DNA of 64,000 bases from Catellatospora sichuanensis (lineage in GTDB: Bacteria > Actinomycetota > Actinomycetes > Mycobacteriales > Micromonosporaceae): contig NZ_VIQO01000026.1 in assembly GCF_007483665.1 (NCBI RefSeq), forward strand, positions 124,001 to 188,000, in the 5' to 3' direction. Positions 1 through 7,362 of the stretch are shown here, piece after piece. The stretch's first letter is position 1; each line of letters opens with the position of its first letter. The notes beneath the pieces were generated by a model that had not been told where the DNA came from, ran no database searches, and saw only the letters and a list, made by a program, of their open reading frames with translations. The translations under genes were made by a program, and so were the position numbers.

Positions 1-85
1 TCGCCCGCAACTGCCCGTCGGCGAGCTCCCGCTCCGCCGCCACCGCAAACGGCATGACCGCCACGATCGGCAACTCCCTGCTCAC
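1..85 (-). CDS. lutB: Start of LutB-like iron-sulfur lactate utilisation protein (partial)
   Basis: Only the first 28 codons lie in the window; the gene runs off the left edge. The readable N-terminus contains PFAVAAERELADGQLR, which resembles the beginning of LutB/YkgF proteins, where an AR-x-ALAD-x-QLR-like stretch precedes the nucleotide-binding part. LutB is the iron-sulfur subunit of the LutABC L-lactate oxidation complex. The proposed GTG start (codon at 83-85) overlaps the stop of a short bridging frame (GTGA), and a G-run sits just upstream as a ribosome binding site. The position directly downstream of lutA is the canonical lutA-lutB order. The call rests on a short segment plus context, so the remaining gene should be read beyond the window. 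Confidence 0.6.
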   Translation of the reverse strand, partial: MSRELPIVAVMPFAVAAERELADGQLRA

Positions 86-207
86 CACAGACCCCCCGCC
101 ATGATCGCGACGATCTTGCGCGAACTGTTGCCTATTTGTCCGGTCGGCGCGTGTCGCACCCACGGTTCGCGCAAGATCGTCGGGGTGGTGGGTGGGAGCG
201 TCGTCAT
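82..207 (-). CDS. 41-codon bridging frame between lutA and lutB
   Basis: A short frame starts with an ATG that overlaps the lutA stop (ATGA) and ends with a TGA that overlaps the lutB GTG (GTGA). It spans the inverted repeat at 108-182. The peptide (begins MTTLPPTTPT, ends MAGGLW) resembles nothing I know and is probably not a functional protein. Its likely relevance is that ribosomes leaving lutA can translate across the repeat and reach lutB without a gap. Translation is inferred from the two overlaps only. Confidence 0.4.
   Translation of the reverse strand: MTTLPPTTPTILREPWVRHAPTGQIGNSSRKIVAIMAGGLW
108..182. repeat. Perfect 18-bp inverted repeat between lutA and lutB
   Basis: Arms at 108-125 and 165-182 are perfect reverse complements (core GATCTTGCGCGAAC) around a 39-base spacer. 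The spacer contains, on the minus strand, GGGTGCGACACGC, which also occurs in the palindromes at 14495-14675 and 33421-33486. This suggests a shared element family with exchangeable arms. Here it lies inside an operon rather than at a convergent junction. Confidence 0.75.
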
Positions 208-884
208 GAGAGGGCTCCGGTGGCGGCGAGGATTTCGGCGTAGTGGATCGGTTTGGGGGCGCGGGGGTGGCGGGCGAGGCCGCCGCCGATGTGGGCCAGG
301 CAGGAGTTGTCGGCGGCGGCGAGGTATTCGGCGCCGGTGGACTCCGCGTTGGCGATTTTGTCGGCGAGCATGGCGCCGGAGACGGCGGCGTTCTTGAGGG
401 CGAAGGTGCCGCCGAAGCCGCAGCACTGTTCGGGTTCGGGTAGGTCGATCAGGTCCAGGCCCTTGACTGCGCGCAGCAGGGTCGCGGGGCGGTCGCCCAG
501 GCGCAGTGCTCTCAGGCCGTGGCAGGTGGGGTGGTAGGTGACGCGGTGCGGGAAGGTCGCGCCCACGTCGGTCACGCCGAGCACGTCCACGAGCAGTTCG
601 GACAGCTCGTAGGCGGGTAGGGCGGTGTGCGCGCGCAGGTGTGCGACGCAGGAGCCCGACGGCGAGACGATGACGTCGTGGCCGGCGAACGCGGCCTCGG
701 TGAGGCGTTCGAGCTGCCGGGCGGGCGCGGCGTAGCCGGTGTTGGCGTGCATCTGACCACAGCAGGACTGCGCGGCCGGGAACGCGACCGTGTGGCCGAG
801 CCGTTCCAGCAGCGCCACCGTCGCAATCCCGGCCTGCGGGAACAGCGCGTCGTTAAGGCATGTGACGAACAGTGCGATCCGCAC
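204..884 (-). CDS. lutA: LutA-like cysteine-rich (Fe-S)-binding protein
   Basis: This 226-residue protein matches the LutA/YkgE/GlcF-type CCG family in length and motifs. Two CCG cysteine motifs are visible: SCCGQMHANTG (Cys41-Cys42) and QCCGFGGTF (Cys154-Cys155). Further cysteines lie at about 79 (SGSC) and 121 (YHPTCHG), as expected for a non-cubane iron-sulfur or heterodisulfide-reductase-like site. In the known LutABC system this subunit takes part in cytosolic oxidation of L-lactate to pyruvate. It is transcribed divergently from the fucose-type operon, shares its operator region, and is followed by lutB. Lactate is a product of the neighbouring pathway, which explains the placement. Confidence 0.88.
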   Translation of the reverse strand: MRIALFVTCLNDALFPQAGIATVALLERLGHTVAFPAAQSCCGQMHANTGYAAPARQLERLTEAAFAGHDVIVSPSGSCVAHLRAHTALPAYELSELLVDVLGVTDVGATFPHRVTYHPTCHGLRALRLGDRPATLLRAVKGLDLIDLPEPEQCCGFGGTFALKNAAVSGAMLADKIANAESTGAEYLAAADNSCLAHIGGGLARHPRAPKPIHYAEILAATGALS

Positions 885-925
885 GGGGCGGGTCCTCCTC
901 CCTTGACGGTGTCTTGCTCTTAAGG

Positions 926-945
926 CTAGATCCTATAGGATCCAG
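926..945. promoter_or_regulatory. Candidate GntR operator in the lutA/dehydratase divergent promoter
   Basis: A perfect 14-bp palindrome, GATCCTATAGGATC (929-942), lies between the divergent lutA and dehydratase genes. The stretch TAGATCCTATA recurs at 5000-5010 in the other divergent promoter of the cluster, in front of the GntR gene. An AT-rich dyad in GC-rich DNA at both control points of a catabolic cluster is the usual pattern for its FadR/GntR repressor. Binding is inferred. Confidence 0.7.
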
Positions 946-970
946 GATGTAGCCGGAAGGAGCCAACCAC

Positions 971-1012
971 ATGCCGACCCACCACTCCCCACTCCGGGGC
1001 GCGGCGCGATGA
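971..1012 (+). CDS. 13-codon leader ORF coupled to the dehydratase
   Basis: The strongest ribosome binding site of this operon (GGAAGGAG, 955-962) does not serve the dehydratase ATG. It serves an ATG at 971 that opens a 13-residue frame ([13 protein letters not shown]). The frame's TGA overlaps the dehydratase start (ATGA, 1009-1012). The dehydratase ATG itself has no obvious Shine-Dalgarno sequence. The leader therefore probably delivers ribosomes by termination-reinitiation. It could alternatively be a relic of an upstream start; the peptide has no recognisable attenuator codon run. Confidence 0.5.
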   Translation: MPTHHSPLRGAAR

Positions 1013-2319
1013 AGGTCATTGATCTGCGCGTGCGCGACATCCGCTTCCCCACCTCCCGCCACCTCGACGGCTCCGACGCGATGAACCCGGACCCCGACTA
1101 TTCGGCCGCGTACGTCGAGCTCATCACCGATGGCGACGCCGTCGGACACGGCTTCACCTTCACCATCGGACGGGGCAACGACATCTGCGCCGCGGCGATC
1201 GAAGCGCTTCGACCGTACGTGGTGGGCCAGGATCTGGACACCCTCGACCTCGGCGAGTTCGGCCGCCGGCTCACCCACGACTCGCAACTGCGCTGGCTCG
1301 GCCCGGAGAAGGGCGTCATGCACCTGGCCGCCGGCGCCGTCGTCAACGCCGCCTGGGACCTGGCCTCCCGCCGGGCCGGGCTGCCACTGTGGCGCTACCT
1401 GACCGACCTGTCCCCCGACGCCGTCGTGGACTGCGTGGACTGGCGCTACCTCACCGACGCGCTGACCCCCGAAGCCGCCCGCGACCTGCTCACCGAGCGG
1501 GCACCGGGCCGGGCTGCGCGGGCCGAGCAGATCAGCGCCGACGGCTTTCCGGCGTACACCACCTCGGCGGGCTGGCTCGGTTACGACGACGCGAAGGTGA
1601 CCCGGCGCGCGCTGCGCGCGGTGGCCGACGGGTTCGCCATGGTGAAACTGAAGGTCGGCGCGGACCTGCACGACGACCTGCGCCGGTTCACCGCCGCCCG
1701 CGAGGCGCTGGGACCGGACTTCCCGATCGGCATCGACGCCAACCAGCGGTGGGGCGTCGGCGAGGCGATCGGCTGGGTGAGCGCCCTGGGCCACCTGAAC
1801 CCGTACTGGATCGAGGAGCCGACCAGCCCCGACGAGATCCTCGGCCACGCCGCGATCCGCACCGGGCTGGCCCAGGCCGGCCCCGGCGGCACGCCGATCC
1901 GGGTGGCCACCGGCGAGCACGTGCACAACCGCATCATGTTCAAGCAGCTGCTGCAGGCCGACGCGGTGGACGTGGTGCAGATCGACTCCGCCCGGGTCGC
2001 CGGCGTCAACGAGAACCTGGCGATCCTGCTGCTGGCGGCGGCGTACGGCAAGCCGGTCTGCCCGCACGCGGGCGGGGTGGGTCTGTGCGAGCTGGTGCAG
2101 CACCTGTCCTTCTTCGACTACACCTCGGTCGCGGCGTCCCTCGACGGTCGGATGATCGAATATGTGGACCACCTCCACGAGCACTTCGCCGACCCGGTCC
2201 GCATCGTGAACGGCCGGTACGCCGCCCCCGAAGCGCCCGGCTTCTCGGCCAGAATGCACGAGGAGTCCCTGGTCCGCTACAGCTTCCCCGACGGTCCGGA
2301 GTGGAAAGAAGATGTCTGA
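1009..2319 (+). CDS. Enolase-superfamily sugar-acid dehydratase, L-fuconate dehydratase type
   Basis: This is a 436-residue member of the mandelate racemase branch of the enolase superfamily, close in length to characterised L-fuconate dehydratases. The expected active-site set is visible: the K-x-K motif (Lys213, Lys215), metal ligands Asp243 (GIDANQ), Glu269 (WIEEP) and Glu303 (TGEHVHN), and the general acid/base His353 (CPHAGG). The reaction would be dehydration of L-fuconate to 2-keto-3-deoxy-L-fuconate. The gene overlaps the SDR gene by 8 bases and sits with lactonase, FAH hydrolase and GntR genes, which supports the pathway. Closely related aldonates such as D-arabinonate or L-galactonate remain possible substrates. 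Confidence 0.85.
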   Translation: MKVIDLRVRDIRFPTSRHLDGSDAMNPDPDYSAAYVELITDGDAVGHGFTFTIGRGNDICAAAIEALRPYVVGQDLDTLDLGEFGRRLTHDSQLRWLGPEKGVMHLAAGAVVNAAWDLASRRAGLPLWRYLTDLSPDAVVDCVDWRYLTDALTPEAARDLLTERAPGRAARAEQISADGFPAYTTSAGWLGYDDAKVTRRALRAVADGFAMVKLKVGADLHDDLRRFTAAREALGPDFPIGIDANQRWGVGEAIGWVSALGHLNPYWIEEPTSPDEILGHAAIRTGLAQAGPGGTPIRVATGEHVHNRIMFKQLLQADAVDVVQIDSARVAGVNENLAILLLAAAYGKPVCPHAGGVGLCELVQHLSFFDYTSVAASLDGRMIEYVDHLHEHFADPVRIVNGRYAAPEAPGFSARMHEESLVRYSFPDGPEWKEDV

Positions 2320-3049
2320 GTTCGCAGGCCTGGTCGCCGCGATCACCGGTGGCGCGTCCGGCATCGGCGCCGCCGTCGCCGACCTGCTCGCCGACCGTGG
2401 CGCGGCGGTGGCCGTGCTCGACCGCACGCCCGCCGAGGGCGGCCGGCACCTGGCCGTCACGGCCGATGTGACCGCGCCGATGGACGAGGCGATGGCCCGG
2501 GTGGTGGGCGCCCTGGGCAGCCTCGACATCCTCGTCAACTGCGCCGGGATCAGCGCCGTCGGCACGGTCGAGCAGGCCGCTGACGACGACTGGCAGCGCT
2601 GCCTGGACGTCAACGTCGTCGGCATCGCCCGCGCCAGCCGCGCCGCGCTGCCGTTCCTGCGCGGCTCGAAGAGCGGCGTGATCGTCAACATCTCCTCGAT
2701 CGCCGCCACGGCCGGCCTGGTGAACCGGGCCGTCTACTCGGCGACCAAGGGCGCGGTGCACGCGCTGACCCTGGCCATGGCCGCCGACCTGGTCGGCGAG
2801 GGCATCCGCGTGGTCAGCGTCGCCCCCGGCACGGTGGACACCCCGTGGGTGGCCCGGCTGCTGGCCGGTGCCGACGATCCGGCCGAGGAGAAGCGAAAGC
2901 TCGCCGCCCGCCAGCCCACCGGCCGCCTGGTCACCGCCGACCAGGTCGCCGAGGCCGTCGCCTACCTCGCTTCCCCGCGCTCCGGCGCGACCACCGGCAC
3001 CTCGCTCGCCGTAGACGGCGGCATGAGCGGCCTCCGCCTGATCCGCTGA
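2312..3049 (+). CDS. Short-chain dehydrogenase of the fucose-type pathway
   Basis: A classical SDR of 245 residues. The cofactor motif TGGASGIG is at residues 12-19, NCAG at 76-79, the catalytic Ser at about 128-129 and Tyr142-x3-Lys146 (YSATK). The C-terminus carries the usual G-x-x-LAVDGG ending. Translation is coupled to the dehydratase gene by an 8-base overlap. In the non-phosphorylative pathway two oxidations are needed: L-fucose to fuconolactone, and 2-keto-3-deoxy-L-fuconate to the 2,4-diketo acid. Only this one dehydrogenase is in the window. Its operon position after the dehydratase favours the second oxidation, but an L-fucose dehydrogenase role is not excluded. Confidence 0.8.
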   Translation: MSEFAGLVAAITGGASGIGAAVADLLADRGAAVAVLDRTPAEGGRHLAVTADVTAPMDEAMARVVGALGSLDILVNCAGISAVGTVEQAADDDWQRCLDVNVVGIARASRAALPFLRGSKSGVIVNISSIAATAGLVNRAVYSATKGAVHALTLAMAADLVGEGIRVVSVAPGTVDTPWVARLLAGADDPAEEKRKLAARQPTGRLVTADQVAEAVAYLASPRSGATTGTSLAVDGGMSGLRLIR

Positions 3050-3134
3050 CCCCGCCACCCGCCCAGCCCCACCCCACCCGACCCCACCCACCCAGCCCCA
3101 CCCGCCCGACCCCACCCGACCCGACCCGACCCGA
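3050..3134. repeat. C-rich low-complexity tract
   Basis: Directly after the SDR stop there are about 85 bases of irregular CCCAC/CCCG/CCGAC repeats. The plus strand is almost free of T and carries few G. The minus strand therefore carries many GG/GGG runs and could form a G-quadruplex. The tract ends at the perfect hairpin that follows. Confidence 0.7.
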
Positions 3135-3137
3135 ATA

Positions 3138-3196
3138 GACGCTGGCCTATCTCATCGAGAAATTCGAGATCATTCTCGATGAGATAGGCCAGCGTC
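3138..3196. terminator. 24-bp perfect hairpin between convergent genes
   Basis: Arms 3138-3161 and 3173-3196 are perfect reverse complements (core CTGGCCTATCTCATCGAGAA) with an 11-base loop. The element is notably AT-richer than its surroundings. It lies between the plus-strand SDR and the minus-strand FAH-family gene, so a bidirectional terminator role is likely. No long T-run follows on either strand. Confidence 0.75.
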
Positions 3197-3285
3197 GTTG
3201 AAAAGTGGGCCGCGGAGGCAGGTGGCCGGAGGCGGTGCACCGTGTCGGCGGTGGCACCGCTTCCGGGGCCGGTGACCGGTCGGCC

Positions 3286-4128
3286 TCAGGCCTGGCCCAT
3301 GATCGAGCGCTGGCGACCGAGCCCGTCGATCTCCACTTCGACCACGTCCCCGGCGGCCAGGTACGGGAACCGGCCGGACAGTGCCACGCCCTGCGGGGTG
3401 CCCGTGTTCACGACGTCGCCCGGGTCCAGCACGGTGTACTGCGACAGGTGCCAGATCAGGTACGCCACATCGAAGATCATGTCCTTGGTGTTCGAGTCCT
3501 GCCGGACCTCGCCGTTGACCCACGAGCGCAGCCCGAGCCCCTGCACGTCGGCGATCTCGTCGGGCGTGACCAGCCACGGGCCGAGCGGCTGGAAGGTCTC
3601 GCAGGACTTGCCCTTGGACCACTGCCCACCGGACTGCTGCAGCTGGAAGTCGCGCTCGGACACGTCGTCGGACAGCACGTACCCGGCGATGTGGTCGAGT
3701 GCCTGCGCGGGCGACTCCAGGTAGCGGGCCCGCCGCCCGATGACGACGGCCAGCTCCACCTCCCAGTCCGTGGTGGTCGAGCCGCGCGGGATCAGCACCT
3801 CGTCGTACGGGCCGACCACGCTGTTCGGGGCCTTGTAGAAGACGATCGGCGTGGTCGGCGGCGTCGCGCCGGACTCGGCGGCGTGCGCCGCGTAGTTCTG
3901 GCCCACGCACAGCACCACACCCGGCCGGGCCACCGGCGCGCCCACGCGCAGGCCGGTGACGTCGATCTCGGGCAGGTCCCCGGCGGCCGCCCGGACCCGG
4001 CGGACGCCGTCCGAGGCAAGGAACGCGCCGTCGATGTCGGGCGTGATCCCGGACAGGTCGTAGTGCCGGCCGCCGGACAGCAGCACCGGCTTCTCCGCGC
4101 CCGGGGCGCCGACGCGCATGAACTTCAT
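3286..4128 (-). CDS. Fumarylacetoacetate hydrolase-family protein (2,4-diketo-3-deoxy-L-fuconate hydrolase type)
   Basis: A 280-residue FAH-family enzyme. It carries the metal-binding pattern of the family: a TDWEVELAVVIG segment supplies two glutamates and a downstream YVLSDDVSERD segment supplies the aspartate. The NYAAHAAE and GTPQGVA segments are also typical. In the L-fucose and L-rhamnose diketo pathways this family cleaves the 2,4-diketo-3-deoxy acid to pyruvate and L-lactate. The ATG at 4126-4128 overlaps the stop of the upstream lactonase gene (ATGA), so the two are translationally coupled. The presence of lut genes in the same cluster fits lactate as product. Exact stereospecificity cannot be read from sequence. 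Confidence 0.85.
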   Translation of the reverse strand: MKFMRVGAPGAEKPVLLSGGRHYDLSGITPDIDGAFLASDGVRRVRAAAGDLPEIDVTGLRVGAPVARPGVVLCVGQNYAAHAAESGATPPTTPIVFYKAPNSVVGPYDEVLIPRGSTTTDWEVELAVVIGRRARYLESPAQALDHIAGYVLSDDVSERDFQLQQSGGQWSKGKSCETFQPLGPWLVTPDEIADVQGLGLRSWVNGEVRQDSNTKDMIFDVAYLIWHLSQYTVLDPGDVVNTGTPQGVALSGRFPYLAAGDVVEVEIDGLGRQRSIMGQA

Positions 4129-4967
4129 AGGTTGATCTCCAGACCGTAGGTGCGAATCGCGGTGCCGCCGGCCACGGCGGCCCGCTCCGAGGGCGACAGC
4201 CCCGACAGGCAGGAACCGACCGCGGCCAGCGCGTCGGCGTACGAGGCGACCAGCTCGCAGACGGGCCAGTCCGAGCCGATCAGCAGCCGGTCGGGGCCGA
4301 ACAGCTCCAGCGCGGTCTCCACAAACGGCGCGATCGCCTCGACCGTCCAGTCCGGACCGGCCTCGGTGAGCAGCCCGGACAGTTTGGCGGCGGCGTTGTC
4401 GCAGGCTGCCAGCGGGCCGACCGCGTCCCGCCATTCGCGCAGCCCGTCCGGCGTGATCCGGGGCTTGCCCAGGTGGTCCAGCACGAACATGGTGTTCGGC
4501 ACCGCCGCTACGGCCGCGGCACAGGCCGGCAGCTGGTCGGCGCGCACCACGAGGTCGAAGGTGAGCCCGGCGGAGCCGATCGCGCGCAGCGCGCCGCGTA
4601 CGTCGGGGCGGGCCAGGTAGCCGGGGTCGGTCACCCCCTGGACCTGGTCGCGCAGGCCGACGAGCAGGTCGCCGCCGCGCCCGGACAGCAACGCGGCGAT
4701 GGTGCCGGGCAGGTCGGGATCGGTCAGCGAGGCCCAGCCCACCACCCCGGCGATCTCGGGCGTGTCCGCGGCGAGCGCCAGGAAGCGTACGGTCTCGTCG
4801 GTGTGGCACATCCCGGCCTCCACCAGCACGGTCGCGTCCACCTTGCCGGTCGGCAGCTCGCGGCGCAGATCGTCGACGGTGTAGTCGCGGCGCAGCGGCT
4901 CGAGGCCGGGTTCGGCCAGCCAGGCGTAGTCGGCGGTCCACAGGTGGTGGTGCGCGTCGATCCGCAC
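4125..4967 (-). CDS. Amidohydrolase-2 family sugar lactonase (L-fuconolactonase type)
   Basis: An amidohydrolase-2 (TIM-barrel) protein with the N-terminal metal motif DAHHHLW, a central VLDHLGKP segment and the C-terminal GSDWPVC motif, as in L-fucono-1,5-lactonases. It would open the lactone formed by fucose dehydrogenase. The start is set at the GTG (4965-4967) because an AGGGGG ribosome binding site lies 7 bases upstream and the DAHHHLW motif follows at once, giving 280 residues. An ATG 33 bases further out (5000) lies within the candidate operator and is less likely. The gene is first in a two-gene operon with the FAH hydrolase. Confidence 0.82.
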   Translation of the reverse strand: MRIDAHHHLWTADYAWLAEPGLEPLRRDYTVDDLRRELPTGKVDATVLVEAGMCHTDETVRFLALAADTPEIAGVVGWASLTDPDLPGTIAALLSGRGGDLLVGLRDQVQGVTDPGYLARPDVRGALRAIGSAGLTFDLVVRADQLPACAAAVAAVPNTMFVLDHLGKPRITPDGLREWRDAVGPLAACDNAAAKLSGLLTEAGPDWTVEAIAPFVETALELFGPDRLLIGSDWPVCELVASYADALAAVGSCLSGLSPSERAAVAGGTAIRTYGLEINL

Positions 4968-4999
4968 GTGTCGGCCCCCTGTCAGGTCCAGTTGAATCA

Positions 5000-5015
5000 T
5001 AGATCCTATATCATC
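5000..5015. promoter_or_regulatory. Second candidate GntR operator
   Basis: TAGATCCTATATCATC repeats the left half of the palindrome at 926-945 exactly over TAGATCCTATA, with a weaker right half. It lies between the divergent lactonase and GntR genes, close to both starts. Control of both transcripts by the GntR protein is inferred. Confidence 0.65.
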
Positions 5016-5068
5016 GTCGTATCGGTAAGGTGTACTCGCTCACGACGGTGACAGTCAAGGGGTGTCCG

Positions 5069-5752
5069 ATGGCCACAACGCCCATCCACGGCCGGGTCCG
5101 GCCCGCGCAGCGGCTCACGCTGACCGACGACGTCTACGAGTCGTTGAAGACACTCATCATGGAACATGCCATCGCGCCCGGCGAGCGGGTGAGCATCGAC
5201 GGCCTGGCCCGTACCCTCGAAGTCTCCCCCACCCCCGTCCGGGAGGCGCTCGCCCGCCTGGAGTCCGACGGCCTGGTGCGCAAGCGGGCCATGTCCGGCT
5301 ACACCACCACGCCGCTGCTCACCCGCACCGAGTTCGACGAGCTGTTCGAGATGCGACTGCTGTTGGAGACCGCCGCCGCCCGCCGCGCCGCCGCGCACGC
5401 CGACGCCGAGCAGCGCCGCCGGGTACGCGAGGAGGCCGCCGCGACCGTCGCCGTCGAGGCCGGCGACGGCTACCGCCGCCACGCCGCGTTCACCGCGCTC
5501 GACGCCCGCTTCCACGACCTCGTCGCCGAGGTGTCCGGCAGCGGCCTGCTGCGCGAGTCCATCATCCGGCTGCACTCCCACCTGCACCTGCACCGGCTCT
5601 ACTTCCCCTCGGCGGGCACCGGCGACACCGTCGGCGAGCACAAGCGCATCGCCACCGCCATCGCCAAGGGCGACGCCGACGCCGCCGCCGACGCCATGCA
5701 CCAGCACCTCACCTCCGCCCGCGACCGCCACCTCCCCGCCTTCCCCGCCTGA
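5069..5752 (+). CDS. GntR family regulator, FCD (FadR) subfamily
   Basis: A 227-residue transcription factor with an N-terminal winged helix (LTDDVYESLKTLIMEHAIAPGERV, then LEVSPTPVREALARLESDGLV) and a C-terminal all-helical FCD domain. FCD ligand-site residues are suggested by ALDARFHDLV, HLHLHRL and GEHKRIA, the Asp/His set that binds metal and a sugar acid in the family. The ATG at 5069 is preferred because AAGGGG lies just upstream; an in-frame GTG at 5030 has no such site. Divergent to the lactonase operon and with its operator candidates in both promoters, it is the probable local repressor, with a pathway acid as inducer. Confidence 0.85.
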   Translation: MATTPIHGRVRPAQRLTLTDDVYESLKTLIMEHAIAPGERVSIDGLARTLEVSPTPVREALARLESDGLVRKRAMSGYTTTPLLTRTEFDELFEMRLLLETAAARRAAAHADAEQRRRVREEAAATVAVEAGDGYRRHAAFTALDARFHDLVAEVSGSGLLRESIIRLHSHLHLHRLYFPSAGTGDTVGEHKRIATAIAKGDADAAADAMHQHLTSARDRHLPAFPA

Positions 5753-5769
5753 TCGCCCCGCCCTTCTGG

Positions 5770-5834
5770 CGCAACTCCTAAAGAGTCGCGCTCTCTGGTC
5801 CGGCCTGATGCCGCGACTCTTTAAAAGAGCTGCG
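5770..5834. terminator. Palindrome family A, copy 1
   Basis: An imperfect hairpin with inner arms AAAGAGTCGCG and its complement, and outer CGCAACTC / GAGCTGCG. It lies between the convergent GntR and 5855-6721 genes. The outer sequence matches copies at 16637-16698 and 61266-61326 (CGCAACTCTTGAAG type), but the inner stem differs, as if the stem were exchangeable. Confidence 0.65.
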
Positions 5835-5854
5835 GCATACGGCGGGCGGGCAGG

Positions 5855-6721
5855 TCAGGGGGTGATGAGGTGGAGGGTGTTCAGGTGGGTTGGGCCGCGG
5901 TCGGCGAGGAGGTCGGCGAGGTCGATGCCGAAGTCGCCGTTGGCCAGCAGGTCCGGGCGGTCGAGGGCGGGGATCGCGGCGACGGCGACCCGGTCGGGCA
6001 GGAACTCGCGCAGCCGGTGCCGCATATCCCCCGGCCAGTCCATGACCGCGCAGTACGCATGCTCCGGGCCGAGCCCCCAGTCCTCGGCGACGTCCGCCTC
6101 GTCCACCCCGAAGATCACCATGTGGTCGCGTTCGACGGGACTGCCGAGCTGTGGCACCCCGCCGGTGTGGCAGTCCACGGCGGGCACCACGATCCGGTCC
6201 GGATCGCTCGGCTCGTACCAGAGCAGCAGCGGTTTCGCCCGGCGCGCGTCGCGGTTGTCGAAGCAGCACAGCACGATCGCGTGGGCCGGGAAGGCGGTCG
6301 CGTAGAACTCGAACAGCTCCGGGCTGACCTGCGGCCGCCGGTGCGGCGGCACCCGTTCGAGTGCCGCGTACACCGCCATCGGGTCCTCGGCCAGCACCAC
6401 CGTGTAGACGTCGTGGTCGAACACGTGCGCCTGCGGCGCCGGGAACTCCATCCAGTCCATGCCGTCGGCCGCGGCGGCGCCGCCCCCGACCGCGTCCACC
6501 ATCCTGGTCAGCACGTCGGAGTGCCGGCCGACGTCGATGAAGTTGTCCGGGGTGACCCCGGTCGCGGGCAGGTGCAGCAGCATCGCGTTCGGGCCGGACG
6601 CCAGGTTGACCGCCGTGTTCTGGTAGCCGAACACCTCGATCCGCCCGTGCACCGGATGGTGACGGCGGCCCGCGTAGACGGTCGTGCCGCGGAAGTCCGC
6701 GTGGTCAGCCGAGACGCACAT
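5855..6721 (-). CDS. Protein of unknown function, coupled to the NADAR gene
   Basis: A 288-residue soluble protein without a motif I recognise. It has no signal peptide or membrane segment, is rich in acidic residues, and carries a C-terminal [21 protein letters not shown] tail. It overlaps the 3' end of the upstream NADAR gene by 17 bases on the same strand, so the pair is probably translationally coupled and functionally linked. The chosen ATG gives the full overlap; an in-frame GTG two codons later is also possible. A role in ADP-ribose or nucleotide-sugar metabolism would be guesswork from the neighbour alone. Confidence 0.65.
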   Translation of the reverse strand: MCVSADHADFRGTTVYAGRRHHPVHGRIEVFGYQNTAVNLASGPNAMLLHLPATGVTPDNFIDVGRHSDVLTRMVDAVGGGAAAADGMDWMEFPAPQAHVFDHDVYTVVLAEDPMAVYAALERVPPHRRPQVSPELFEFYATAFPAHAIVLCCFDNRDARRAKPLLLWYEPSDPDRIVVPAVDCHTGGVPQLGSPVERDHMVIFGVDEADVAEDWGLGPEHAYCAVMDWPGDMRHRLREFLPDRVAVAAIPALDRPDLLANGDFGIDLADLLADRGPTHLNTLHLITP

Positions 6722-7286
6722 CGGGCGAGGATACGCCGGACGCGAGCTGCTCGCGTGCCTCCATCAGGGCGAACCCGAGCAGGTTCAGGCCGCGCCAGCG
6801 CTGCGGATACCACGCGTCGCCGTCACGGGCCGACAGACCGATCCCCCAGATCGCGTCGACCGGGCTCGCCTCCACCAGCACCCGCTCACCGGTCGACAGC
6901 AGGTATGCCCGCAGCGCCTCGTCCTGGCCGAACTTCGCGACGCTGCCCGCCAGCACGATGGCGTACCGTTCCCGCTCCCAGACGGCCTGGCTGAAGCCGC
7001 GGACCTCGCGCCCCAGGCCCTTGGCCTGCTGCGGGTGGTCCACCGCCAGGATCCGCCGGGCGACCTCGGCATCGCCGAACAGCGTCGCCTTGCGCCACAT
7101 CATGTAGTGCTCGGCGGTCGTGAAGGTCAGCCCGTCCACCGTGAACGGGGCCTCCCACCACTGGCTCAGGCAGCTCGGGCCGATGCTCCCGTCCGCGGAC
7201 GGCTGGTGCCCCCAGAACATCAGGTACTTCACCCGCCGCCCGTGCTCGGCGAGGGTGACGAGTTCGGCGACGCTGCGAGGTGACAT
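6705..7286 (-). CDS. NADAR (YbiA-like) domain protein
   Basis: A 193-residue protein covering a single NADAR domain. Typical segments are YLMFWGHQPS near the N-terminus, LSQWWEAPFTVDG, TTAEHYMMWRKATLFGD and the C-terminal WRGLNLLGFALMEAREQL. NADAR proteins hydrolyse N-glycosidic bonds in riboflavin intermediates or remove ADP-ribose from modified guanine; the latter acts as an antitoxin against DarT-type toxins. No DarT is visible in the window. The gene is divergent from a macro-domain remnant, another ADP-ribose-related fold, and coupled to an unknown downstream gene. Confidence 0.85.
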   Translation of the reverse strand: MSPRSVAELVTLAEHGRRVKYLMFWGHQPSADGSIGPSCLSQWWEAPFTVDGLTFTTAEHYMMWRKATLFGDAEVARRILAVDHPQQAKGLGREVRGFSQAVWERERYAIVLAGSVAKFGQDEALRAYLLSTGERVLVEASPVDAIWGIGLSARDGDAWYPQRWRGLNLLGFALMEAREQLASGVSSPDVRLG

Positions 7287-7362
7287 GCCCGCCAGTGTCG
7301 CGCAGCACGGCCCCGCCGCGCGTCACGATTTCGGTCGACCGGCGTCACACCGTGGCGGCACG

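Noticed and set aside
853-2709. 618-codon minus-strand frame opposite the dehydratase and SDR genes
   Set aside because: It is antisense to two enzymes with complete catalytic motifs and has no motif, ribosome binding site or plausible composition of its own.
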